Shown here: piece after piece, positions 37,336 to 48,320 of the stretch
Position numbering within the stretch: position 1 is the first letter of the stretch
Layout of the letters: every line of letters begins with the position of its first letter
NCBI GenBank assembly: GCA_965153455.1
Contig: OZ234500.1
Coordinates: 2,790,001 to 2,854,000, forward strand
Reading direction: 5' to 3'
Origin: Sphagnum compactum
Taxonomy: Eukaryota > Bryophyta > Sphagnopsida > Sphagnales
Length of the DNA stretch: 64,000 bases
Made by a program: the position numbers and the translations under genes
The notes under the pieces: generated by a model
Seen by the model: only the letters and a program-made list of their open reading frames with translations
Databases searched by the model: none
What the model was told of the DNA's origin: nothing

Positions 37336-37499
37336 GAGTGAACCAGCAGCCACCAATGCACCAGTTGGTTGTTTTGTCCACTGGATGGGCTGCATTTTTT
37401 CATTCGACGCCAGATGGGGTTCATCATAGTCCATTTTTTTTGTTGTTGACCATTGTACTTAATTTTATTTATTTTTGGTTGGCCATTTTTCCCCTGGAC

Positions 37500-37690
37500 C
37501 TGACTTCACACATAGCTACCGTACTCACTTTCCTACCTCATAAGTACTACACCAACCTTGGTACCTTATTTATTATCCCCTACTGACATAGCTACCCTAA
37601 TAACTAGTTATCTTATGGACCTAATTACTATACTAATTACCTACCCTACTAACCTAACTACCCTATTAATCCTACCCTAAATGCAATACC
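37500..37690. repeat. CTACCCTA / CCTAACTACC cluster
   Basis: A patch of CTAACCTAACTACCC, CTACCCTACTAACC and AATTACCTACCCTAC words, which is the TAGG-type repeat seen on the other strand. It is followed by CCCTAAATGCAATACCCGCATG, the unit head of the 39.9-kb tandem repeat. Confidence 0.6.
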
Positions 37691-38894
37691 CGCATGTTGG
37701 GTCACTCCAAAATAATTAGTTAATTTCAAAATAGTAAGTTAACAAAGGTGTGTATAGAGGTTGGGGTTGTTGATTAAAAGTTCCATGATTCTTACTTTGT
37801 TTCATTGAAATTGAAAAGAGGTTACATTGTTTGTGATTAAGTTTATCTTGGTGCAGGAATTTTTCATGGAAAAGTTGAACTTGCAATTTATAATGTGGAA
37901 TAATTATCTTAAATAGTGATTTCAATGACATGTTAAAACAAAAATATAATTAAGTTAATAAATCAAATATCAAATTAATCAATCAGATATCTAAATCCAA
38001 CTTTTTATTATCCAAGTAAATAAAGTTAAACCAAATGATTAGTTAATTACTTTAAATAAATAAATGATTATCTAATTATTGATAATTAATAATTTAAACT
38101 ATCTGAAATACTTGTCTATTAATTAATAATTATATAAATTTTTTTTGATAGTTCATGAATTATCTAATATAATTTTTTAATCATTCATTAAATTGGGGGG
38201 AAATTTCTAAGGTTTAGACATATGTGAAACAATATAATTTCATTCTATATATTCTTCAAAAAGATTGGAAAAATTAGGTTGGAGAGATCACACAAAGGTA
38301 ATAAGTAAACCTTATGTGAAGACCCAACCCTAAATGCAATACAAAGTTTGTCGAGATCAAAAAATTAAAAGTTCATGCTTAAAGTTTCTTCAAATATGTT
38401 CATATTTATGTTTTTCCCCTTTTAAAGTTGTAAACTCATTTCAAAAAACAAAAATATAAAGTCTTTGATTTAATAATATTTAAAACCATGTTAAAAAAAA
38501 ATCAAAGCACATGATTTATTATTATTTTTATTGTTTCACGTAATAAAAATGATCTCTCCCATATATAATCCTATGTTTGATTGAAAATTTATTTTAAAAT
38601 TTTCTGATATATAGTAAATAATTTCCTAGTTAAAATAATCATATAGTGGTTCAAAAATGTTTTATATTTTATACATATATAACACATGTCCTTATGTACA
38701 CTTTATTTTTTATGATGTATAATATTGGTTTAAATATTGGTCAAAATATATTGTTGTTTATAGCATATCAAATAACACATTATATATAAATAGTGATATT
38801 ATGGAATTGTATTGTTGATTAATTTCAATACATATAATATCTTCATATTTATTTAAAATAATATAAAAATTGATATATATATATATATATATAT

Positions 38895-39520
38895 AATTTA
38901 AATTATATATATTAACCCATGGTTATGTATATTGCAATTAGTTTTAATGAACTTTGTTTTTAATGCGAATTAAAAAATTCCAAAATATTAGTAGCTAAGT
39001 ATGAAAATGTTCATAAGCTCTTGGAAGCCATGCTAGAGTTTGTGTGGATTTGGAAGCTTTGTGAAGGCCAAGTTATTATGTAATGTTTTTGACACCTTCA
39101 TAAGTTGAAACATGATTCAACTATCTAAGAAACTCAACAATGTTAAAAAAAAAACAACTAAGAATCCTTAGCCTTGACTAATTACTAGTTTCAACAAAAG
39201 TTCATCACCAAGGTTGTCAGATTATGTAAAGTGTCGACATTGACCAAGCTAAATAACCTAGCCTAACATAAGTAATAGGTTAATAAGCTACTTGTTAAGT
39301 AACCTAACAAACTACCTAATAACTTAGCCTAAGTGTACCTAGTAGGCTACCTACGTAATATAGGCCTATTATGTAGTTTACCCATTAGTGTAGGCCTTTT
39401 AGGTTAATATCCTAGATGGTTTAGGTAGGTATTCAAGGTGGTTGAGCTTACTAGGTAAACCTACTAGTTATGTAGGTAATTTATTAGCCTAGGCCACATA
39501 AGCCTATAAGCATTTATGAC
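38895..39520. repeat. AT tract and TAGG/CCTAGG motif cluster
   Basis: An (AT)n tract precedes this at about 38,875-38,895. From 39,240 to 39,500 words such as TAACCTAGCCTAACATAAGT, TAGTAGGCTACCTACG, TTTAGGTAGGTATT and TAGCCTAGGCCACATAAGCC are dense. Same motif class as at 20.4, 28.6, 35.2 and 49.9 kb. Confidence 0.6.
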
Positions 39521-39939
39521 AGTTTAATGTTTATTCCTTTTTATATTATAACATATTAAATTTGAAAATTTAAAATTATTAAAAAGAAAGCACATTTTTT
39601 CATATAATTGTGACAAGTATATACTATTGGATTATGCTTCAAGTTTAGAATTTGGGACATATAAATTAATTAACATTTTTTTTACAAGTCTATAATAATT
39701 AAAATAAATCTAAGGTGCATTTTGGGGGGAATTTTATATGCAAAACAATGCAACATATTTTTAATATATATATATTTAAAGAAAGTGAAAGAAATCAACT
39801 TGGAGATATTAAGAAATGGTAAGAGACATACCTTCTTTTGTGTTTTGTTACAAATTTTATTTAATTATTTAAAAAATTAAGGCCAAATTTTTATTTGGTG
39901 AAAGTAAATATGTGTGTGGATATTGCAAAATTATATGAA

Positions 39940-40255
39940 ACCCTAACCCTAAATGCAATAGCCAGATTCAAGTTCATTTCGAAATAACCCATAGGTGATT
40001 TAGGTAAAACTTTAAGTGAAAGCCCAACCTTAAATGCAACACCCACATGTAGGGTCGTTTCAAAATACTTAATATGTTGTTTGGATGGCACCTTTGAATG
40101 AAGACTAAGGCCTAGATGCAATACTTGCATGCAAGTTCATTTTGAAATAATCCATGGGTGATTGAAACAAACCTTATGTGAAGACCCAACCTTAAATGTA
40201 AATACTCGCATGTAAAGTCATTTCAAAATAATGAATAAGTGGTTTGGATACCCAA
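39940..40255 (+). repeat. 65-80-bp tandem repeat, about 4 degenerate copies
   Basis: The head CCTAAATGCAATA (variants CTTAAATGCAACA, CTAGATGCAATAC, CTTAAATGTAAATACTCGCA) recurs at about 39,946, 40,028, 40,110 and 40,190. Each is followed by CATGTAGGGTCATTTCAAAATA-type sequence and GTGATTTAGGT/GTGGTTTGG. Single stray units occur near 37,676 and 38,329. Confidence 0.85.
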
Positions 40256-40675
40256 AATCTGTTTCTTTATAAACCTAAATTAATTATTATTCTGAATTAA
40301 TTTTATGACAATTAATTCTCATGAATAATTATCTAAAATAATGATTTGAATAACTTATCAACCTAAAATAATTTAATTAACATAATAAATTAAATATCAA
40401 ATTATCAATTTGATTTTTAGATCTAAATTTTAATTATTTGAATAATTAAGGTTCAACCAAATAACTAGTTAATTAATATTTAGAAATAAATGATTGTCTA
40501 AATATGATAATCAATCTTTTACATTATTTGAAGGAATTTTTTAGTAATTATTTAATTATGAGATTATTTGTTGATATTTAGACTAGATTATTATGTCATA
40601 TGAGTCCCTTAAATATTACATTGGAAACGTATATGCGGGTATTGTTAAAGATGCTTAAAATCATCAAATATTTAC

Positions 40676-40800
40676 GGACCTATATGTAGGTATTGTAACG
40701 AATGTAAAAAAATCAACGACTATTATGGGACCTATATGCAAGTATTGCAATGAATGTAAAAAATCAACAACTATTGTGGGACCTATATGTGGGTATTGCA
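40676..40800 (+). repeat. 52-bp tandem repeat, about 2.4 copies
   Basis: GGACCTATATGTAGGTATTG at 40,676, GGACCTATATGCAAGTATTG at 40,728 and GGACCTATATGTGGGTATTG at 40,779, separated by AATGTAAAAAAATCAACGAC-type spacers. Units are about 90 percent alike. Confidence 0.9.
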
Positions 40801-41944
40801 TATTTGAAAATGGCCTTATGGAATTTATAATAGAAAATGATGTAAGTATTGCATGTTTAGTATGTGGGTATTGTTTTAAAAATATTAAGGTGATGTGAGC
40901 CCTATTACATTAGATGTAGGTATTACACAATGTTCATTTTGATCTTTGTAAACCCTAAACAAATTAATGCTACCTATTCATATGGGTCTATTTAAGTTTT
41001 GATTCTTACATCTAAAGTACTAAGAAGATTATGAAAAAGACATATATGATTAATCATATACCCATCAAACAAGTGTGTTTAGAAGAAAACATTATATTGA
41101 TAAAAGATGTACAAAAATGGGTGGATCAAAAAATGTTAAGAAACCCAATGAATAAAAAAGGTTTTCAATAATATATCAAAGGACCAAAGTTCAAAAATTG
41201 GTAGTCCAAAAACTGAATGGGTTGAAAAAACTTAGCTAACTATATAAAGTGGAAACCCTAAACCATATCATTATCTACAATCCTGTGTTTAATTCGGTAA
41301 CGAGCTGTTGCATTTGTAGCCCTTGCTGCATGACAAGTAGTGTACAAATGGCGGCGTTACATCTCAACCTGAACTACATTTGCAACAAACTCTTCCTTTG
41401 TTGTGCTTTAAACCCTATAAACACCCCAAAACCACCATATTAAACCCTAACGCACCTTGGATGAAACAAAACTATATATAAAAAAAAACATTGATTATTA
41501 TTTTTTCTTACTTTCCATGAATCAATCTAGATTCATTGAAATCCAATACATCTATCAACTTTTGTGTTCAACTTGCTTTAGTGGATTTTTGATCCCAATT
41601 TTTGACATCCCATGCCATCTCTAATTGTCATGCATATGAAGAACAGGTGGATCGAATCATCTCTTGTAAATTTTCATCCTTCTCCATCTGTGATGTTGCA
41701 TTTCGAGGTACACTTCCCACGCCCTAGGCATTAAGACCCAACACCTACAATAATTGCTTTGAAGCTAATTTGACCAAAATTGGTTTTAGTAATGGTGGAC
41801 ATCATTCTGTAACAATTACTAGCTTATCCCACTTGTGTTGGGCTTTGGCACGAGTGTGACTAGCAACCTTTTGATCATTCCGCCTTTGCATGACCATGGC
41901 ATCTCCCAAGATGCGAATGTTCATTTTAGCATGGTCTTGATGTT

Positions 41945-42745
41945 AAGTGACGCGCTCCCAAGTTCCTAGTTAGACCCAAAAGTGTCTAAGCTACTCAAAC
42001 AACGGAATTGTGAGGAACTTCGGGGCATGCTCCGAGCTCTTAGGACTAAAAGGGGTAGAGGGGCGTGCTGAAGCTCCGGGATGGGACTAGGAAGAGTGAC
42101 AACCTTTTAGTTACTCACTCGAATCTGCATCAAACCAACTAACAAGTTGGTTAGATCACTTTCTGGAGCACCTTTAGTGCTAGGACAAGCCACGGGCGAT
42201 TTTGGACTCATAAAACTCACCATGGCCCGGACTCAGGGGAAACCACCACCTTCCCCCATATAGTATTCTCTGCATCTCTCTGCGGAGTTTACATCCGAAT
42301 GGCTTTTTGTCCCGGGAGTCCCAAGGAGGAGTTCCGAAACTATCCCGGTTTAGATTCTCGTAACTTTGTAAGGCTATAACTCTTTGCTTAGACCTCTGAT
42401 TGGGACGAGGTCTAAAGCAAAGTTGTAGCTCTCGTTGAGAGCTTTCCAACGGTGTGTCACAATTTACCTGCACGCACCAAGGTCGGGTCGATTCTCGACT
42501 TTTAGTGGTCGGGAGTCAAATTGCCAGTTTGACTCCCGGCCCTTCTTTTGGCCATAACTTGTGCTGCAGATGTTCAAATGGCTCATGCAAGCCCATTTCG
42601 ACATCTACATTTCAATGGCTTTCCAATGATATAAAGAATTCTTCAATGCAAGGTGTTTTGACCCCTGCAATCAAACTCTGAAATTTCGGAAGTGTGAGTC
42701 TCATCCTCACACTCTCTCAAAGTAGGGTTGCGACATTAAGGACCT
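41945..42745 (+). repeat. Dispersed repeat family, copy A
   Basis: GC-richer block (about 0.8 kb) in AT-rich DNA. It shares with 52,815-53,738 in inverse orientation AAGTGACGCGCTCCC at one end, GGGGCGTGCTGAAGCTCC, GACTCCCGGCC, CAACGGTGTG near the middle, and AGGGTTGCGACAT at the other end. No coding frame is conserved between the copies. It could be a solo LTR or a DNA element; neither terminal repeats nor target duplication are clear. Confidence 0.75.
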
Positions 42746-43392
42746 CCTTTAGAAGTCGAAAGCTTCCCAAGTTTGGCTTTTTCTACCACCAAGCCATGCA
42801 CCTCCTTCAAATGTCTGGTCAACAACCATTTGGCACAATATGCGACAATGCAAGTGCTAATTTTACACTTCCATTTCGACCCAACCTTCATTCATTTTTT
42901 GTCCTTCCGAGCCATATTAGGTGGAAAAGGGGGTGCCGCTTTTGGAGAGGCCTGGTCGGTTTCAAGTGTCGGACCTAAACCAAAAAATATTAAAAAAGAA
43001 TCATTACTTTGTAATAAAAATATCCTAACCTTAAAACCTTACACATAAAAAGTTCAAAAATTAGAATGATGGTATTGCAAAACATAAAATCACACAATTA
43101 GATGCAACTCCTGCAAATTCTAATTGTTTTTAGGTATTACAATAAAAAATTTCAATAAAAAAAACCCCACACCTCCCATCAAATGATGGAAGGTGTGGAT
43201 ATAATTAAACTTAAAAAATTTTGTATTGTTTTTATATATTTGCGTTTAATTTAATGTATGTAAATTCTAAAACAATCTAACCCACCATTTCTCGATCGAA
43301 ATTCCCAATCTATATTGGGAGTGATCTCATCATTTGAATTGTAGACTGTCACCATTGTCAACTCTAAGGCACATAGATTGCTTGATTCATCA

Positions 43393-43574
43393 ATTCTCAT
43401 TTCTGATGAAACAACATTTTGCTTTCCATGTCTCAATTTTGATGGAGCAACATTTTGCTTCGCAAGTTTTGATGCTGATGGAGCAACATTTTATTCCCCA
43501 ATTCTCGATTGTAATGGATCAACATTTTGCTTCCTAATTGTAGGTTATAATGAAACAACATTTTGCTTTTGAGC
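43393..43574 (+). repeat. 36-bp minisatellite, five copies in one frame
   Basis: The core GATGGAGCAACATTTTGCTT (variants GATGAAACAACATTTT, AATGGATCAACATTTT, AATGAAACAACATTTT) occurs at 43,405, 43,441, 43,477, 43,513 and 43,549, always 36 bp apart. Because 36 is divisible by 3, one frame stays open and would encode a 12-residue repeat ending in TFCF. No gene structure supports translation. Confidence 0.92.
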
Positions 43575-43734
43575 TTCAAAATCACCACCACCTTTCTTCA
43601 GTCTCTTTCCTCTAGCCATTACAACCTTCAACATTAAAAAAATCACCATTTCATTGTTAATTGTCAATTTTTATGAACTAGACCAAAAGGACCAAAAAAG
43701 AAGAAAAAGAAAAAAAAGAAGAAAAGAAAGAAGG

Positions 43735-44190
43735 CAACGGCAGCTTGTCGTCGCCTTTTTCGTTGCAACATCACCACAAAAGAAGACGACGACTCATTAT
43801 TGCCGTTTTCTTCTTTTCAAACACAAAAAAAGGCGACAATATCAAGGTTCCGTCGCCTTCTTCACTGCAACACCACTAGAGAAAAATGCGATGGTAGGAA
43901 GCTGCCATCATTTTCATCACTGGAACGCCACCACAAAAGAAGGTGATGCGTCTTTTTCTTCTTCTCAAACATAGAGAAGAAGGTGATAACAGCTTACTGT
44001 TGTCATTTTCTTTGTTACAACAGCACCACAGAAGAAGATGACGACGCATTGTCATTGTTTTCTTCTTCTCAAATACAAAGATGAAGGCGACATTAGTAGT
44101 TGCTGTCGCCTTTGTCGTTGCACCACTTCCACAAAAGAAGATGACGACGCATTGCCGTTGTGTCGTCGTCTTCTTCTTCCCAAATGACAT
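43735..44190. repeat. GAAGAAGACGACG / CGTCGTCTTCTTC tandem array of roughly 100-120 bp units
   Basis: Words CACCACAAAAGAAGACGACG, GTCGCCTTTTTCGTTGCAAC and TTTTCTTCTTCTCAAA recur at about 43,740-43,830, 43,850-43,960, 43,970-44,080 and 44,090-44,180. Frames on both strands stay open for more than 100 codons only because of the triplet-like repeats. A short AGGTAGGTAGG/poly-G patch follows at 44,190-44,230. Confidence 0.8.
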
Positions 44191-44707
44191 GAGGTAGGTA
44201 GGTAGGGGGGGGGAGGTAGGTAGGAAGGAAAAACTTTGGGGTAGAGAAAAGGCTGAAAAATCCAAAATCCTTGGGCATGGGAGGATGTGTTTTTGGTTCA
44301 TCCCCAAAATGGCTTGATCGGCCTCATCCTGAACTGGTGCACTGGTGGCTGCTGGTTCACTCCAGCCGTAAATTTTCATGACATCACATGGTCAGTGGAC
44401 GACCCTGCCCAGTTTTAGCCAGGCATAGGTTTTTCATATTGTTGAAGTCGAGTGTCCCCAGGATAGATTGAACCCTGATACTGTACCTTGTGTGTAGGAG
44501 AAGGGCCTATCTTGAGAACATCTGTGATTAGCTACGACTCGTATGCTGAGTGATACCCCTATGAGGCTCGTAGGCTGTGTGGGGCAGGCCCTGAATTTTT
44601 AGAAGGCTGAAAAGAGGGGTCTTTGGACAACTGGAAACTTGTTGGATTTTGATGACACATTCCATTGGTTGAGGCCTTACAAAATAGGTGAAAGTAAAGC
44701 CCCTTGA

Positions 44708-45083
44708 TCATCTCCACCGGTGCACAGTATGTGGCTCCAGACAGTAAACTTTATTGCGAAAATGTCAAAATGTGCCAGTTTAGCTCAGGAAATTGGTTTT
44801 TCTGCAGCAAATTCGTGCAGCTTGTAGTGGCTGGTAAAAGGCGCAACACAGTTGTGCATCTCCACAAAAGAGTGTAATAAATTGGACCTGACTGCGGCTC
44901 AGTATTTCTGATTGGTCGATCATAATGATTGGTCCACGTGGTTTGCTATCAGTAGTCCCCATGTATGTGCGTTTCCAGTTACAGTTCTATTGGTGGGGTT
45001 GCCAAAAAAAAACAGCTAAACTCAGACATTTAATTTTATTATCCAGAGTGACATACTGAGCACCGGTGGAGATGCTCTTACAG
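44708..45083. mobile_element. MITE candidate with about 40-bp terminal inverted repeats
   Basis: Left end GATCATCTCCACCGGTGCAC then AGTATGTGGCTCCAGA; right end, read inverted, GAGCATCTCCACCGGTGCTC then AGTATGTCACTCTGGA. About 375 bp in all, with no coding frame. GAGCATCTCCA-type termini occur in plant MITEs. The right flank TTA would suit a PIF/Harbinger target but the left flank reads CTT, so the superfamily is open. Confidence 0.75.
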
Positions 45084-46831
45084 CCTAGCAAGGAACTTTT
45101 TGCAATATAAATAAGTAACCCCAGTTTATAATGGGGGTATTAGCCCAGGCCAAAAATGGTGATGAACAATTTTGGAACATAGAAATATCATGCAGCCAAT
45201 GGGAAGGCTCAGCATGCACTCAAAGTGCCTTGATTTTTTGTTCTTTTAAGTTTTGGGTGGGGGGGCGGGGGGGGGAGGGGGGGGATTTTTTTCATTTTTC
45301 CTTTGTTCCCAACATGTTCCCTTCAAGTTCCTGGGTTCCCCAAGTCCCCAAGGGTGTTCCCAATAGCACCTCACTTTAATCCCATATGTTTTGCCCAAGG
45401 TTCTCCCCTTCTCACTTATATAGCTGGGCCAAATGGGGGAGGCACCCCATCTTTCCATAGAGTCTTCTATTTTGGGGAGCCTCCAAGCTTTTTTTTGTGA
45501 TGGGCCAATCCAATTGACTCATTGCCCCCCAAAAAAAGAGTTGGACTTGTGAGTCACCCCCAACTATTTAATATGAAACAGAATAAGTTCCCCCCAGTTT
45601 ATAGAATACATGTAAAAAACTTCTTAGAATTTTGGTAGTGTAACTGGAGGGCAGATTATAGTTTTCTTCCACCCCATGAGTGGGTTTTCTGTTTTCAGAA
45701 TGGGCTTTATGAAATGAATGATTGCATCAATTTTTATGCTGGTGAGAGCATTATCAAAATTGGGCTTGTGCTCAGCTCTCACCCATGTGCCCTTATTTAG
45801 GACCTTGGGCTTTACCCTACACTAAGCAACACCTGGAAGGTTTTAGGGTTCAAAATACCTCCAAGGTTTTTGCTGGAAAAGCCATTGGCTAGGTCATTAG
45901 TCATTCCGTAGTCAAGTTGAAAGCTTGGTCTCACTCATGTATCTTTCAAGCACTTCTTTAAAACTGCAACGTGTATTGAAGAGCAATGTTTTTTTGGTCA
46001 AATTTGTGATGTAGCAAAGTGATGATCATCCATAGGAAGATTTAGCCAAATTTGGTTACATGTTAAAGATGAAAGTAAATTTATTTAAACACCTTCTATA
46101 TTTTTGGCTACGTACTTGAATCACGTATAGATACTTTTGTGATTTCTCTTAAAATCCGGTCAAATTCTGGTTTTTGAAAATCTTAAAAAAACTTGATTTT
46201 AGTACTTTTTATTTTTCAATTTCTTCTTTTTGGCTATATAAAGCCATCAAAAAAGAAAAGGCTGTTGGTGTGTTGTTAAATAATTCCAAAAAAGCTTAAA
46301 AATTCATCCAGAACTAACAGATTTGAGTAACTTAACCTTTTCCCAATTCAACACTTGACCCTTTCCCAATTTGAAAATTGGAAGATTGCCAGGGAAATTT
46401 GATCCTGTCAGAAACCCTTTTGTTGGCCATGTGGCCTATGAATAATTGACAGTGCACCAGAGAGAATAGCAAGGCTGTGAAGGTTCTCAAGCACTTTTAA
46501 AACTACATTTTGTGTGTTGGATTTGAGATGGTTTTCCTTGCTTGCAACAGCTTTGAATTCATTGATTTGTTGCAAACACAACTTTTTCTTTTGGGGAGGC
46601 CTCCTTGACCCTTGACCATTTGGAACATTCACCAATGCAACAGGAATTTGATTTTGTCAGAGACTTCTGTTGACTACTCAAAAGAAGCATCAGATCTCAT
46701 AGTTTGTTCCTTCCATGTTGTAAAGCAGATTAGAAGGGGAAGTTTTGGGTTTTGCAAGACCTTTTTTAAACCTTTTAGAAACCTTGTCTCTATACAGATA
46801 TAGGTTATAGTATTGTAGTCTAGAAAATATA

Positions 46832-46867
<36 letters not shown>

Positions 46868-48320
46868 CTTTGGAATAGGTAGGCTTGTCCGGCAATTAAA
46901 TGTTGCAATAATCTCATAGACTTGTTGTGCCTTGGTGTGAAGAAACAAAATTATGGTCAATGAGATTGCTCAAATTCTTGTCTTGAATTTCTTTTTTTAA
47001 GAGTTGCCTTAGTGAGCTAGTACTTAGATGTTGCCATATCGCCCATGCAAAAAATGTATGCAAATTTGCAAGGAGCTTTTAACAAGAATTTGGGGCTTTC
47101 AAAACATCTTTCTCTGAACTTAATGAAGGGTGCACAAACCTTAACATTCTTGCATATAATTTCAACCTTGCAACCTCCTCCTCATACTAAGAGACAAGGT
47201 TCTACCACATTTTACTTGTGCTTGAGGGGAGGGGATGGGAGAGGTAAGTGTGGGGTAAGCCTTTTTTGGATGATTTAACCACAATGGTCGATTGGGAAAA
47301 AGTACACAAATCTTTTGATGCAATGGTCAGATTGAATTGAGGCATGAGGGAACAATCCAAGAGGTATCATCCTGATGCAAATCATGTCTTTTGATCAACT
47401 GAATACTCTGCATGCAGTCTGTATAGCATTGGGTATAAGAACAAGGCTAGGTGCTGAGAGAGGTGAATCTTCAAGTTTTGTTGTTTTCATTTTACTATAG
47501 ATTGGTGGGTATCCAAATCATGGAGCAAGTCTGATCACTTTTGGTTCTTGTAACATACTTAGTTTGAGATCTTATCAGGTCACTTTTGTGGTCTGCAGCT
47601 TTGATAGGCCAAACAAACTTCCATGCACAACTCTCGGTTTTAAATATGATATCACAGCAGCATGTGCCACATGGCCATTCTTTTAATAATGGAAATGACA
47701 GAAGAAGGATGGAACCCATGGGCTGACATACCATAACAATCAGTAAGTATCAAGAGATTGGGCCCAGAGTTTGATTATATTAAGCTCCCTGTCTGGATGA
47801 ACACGCAGGATGCTAAACACCCTTAACAAGCTCTTTGTGCCTTTTTTTGGGTGATGTATGTACATGGTTTTGTGGTTCTAGAACTCAGGCCTGGTTCTAC
47901 CATGTAGAACCAGATACATGAACATTTTTGTTTTGCATGTTCTACTATCCCACACCAATTTCAATGTGAGATTCTAAATACCCTTCGTTGAGTTTTGTCT
48001 CGCACTTTTTGTAGGTCTCATATCCCACCATTGAAGCTTTCACATAGCTCAAGCAGGCCCCCTCCAACATCATTAGCAAAAGAAATTTGATATGGTAATT
48101 ATAAACTTTTATCATGACCATTCCAATCTCAATAATTTGCAAATTGAATGCAATCTTTGGTAGGTCAATATATTGTTCATTGCCATGCTTTTCATTTTGC
48201 AAGTATTCTTGTAAATTTTGACTAGAGAATAAAACCAACATTCTTCCTCAGGGCATGCAAAAATGTCTCTGGTTTACACAACAAAAAAGGAAGCAAAACC
48301 AAATGAATAAATCAAACTAG
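45084..48320. other. Intergenic DNA with poly-G and (AT)n tracts, no gene
   Basis: A G-run patch at 45,255-45,290 (several runs of 4-9 G separated by single bases) could form a G-quadruplex on the + strand. An (AT)n microsatellite lies at about 46,836-46,864. Reading frames here are short and unrelated to known families. Confidence 0.5.

Larger units (their letters stand above)
37336..44362. mobile_element. Candidate 7-kb element bounded by 31-bp inverted repeats
   Basis: GAGTGAACCAGCAGCCACC followed by ARTGCACCAGTT at 37,336-37,366 reappears as reverse complement at 44,332-44,362 with one difference in 31 positions. Inside lie TAGG-type clusters, a tandem repeat (39.9 kb), a 52-bp repeat (40.7 kb), an inserted dispersed repeat (41.9 kb), and two minisatellites (43.4 and 43.7-44.2 kb). 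No transposase frame is intact. It may be one large element, or two solo relics of a smaller family. Target duplication is not evident. Confidence 0.45.

Noticed and set aside
43393-43574. Regularly spaced 36-bp repeats resembling a CRISPR array
   Set aside because: The repeats are contiguous with varied units and no unique spacers, and the window is a plant nuclear genome.
46674-46917. Minus-strand frames with Ile-Tyr repeats
   Set aside because: They are translations of the (AT)n microsatellite.
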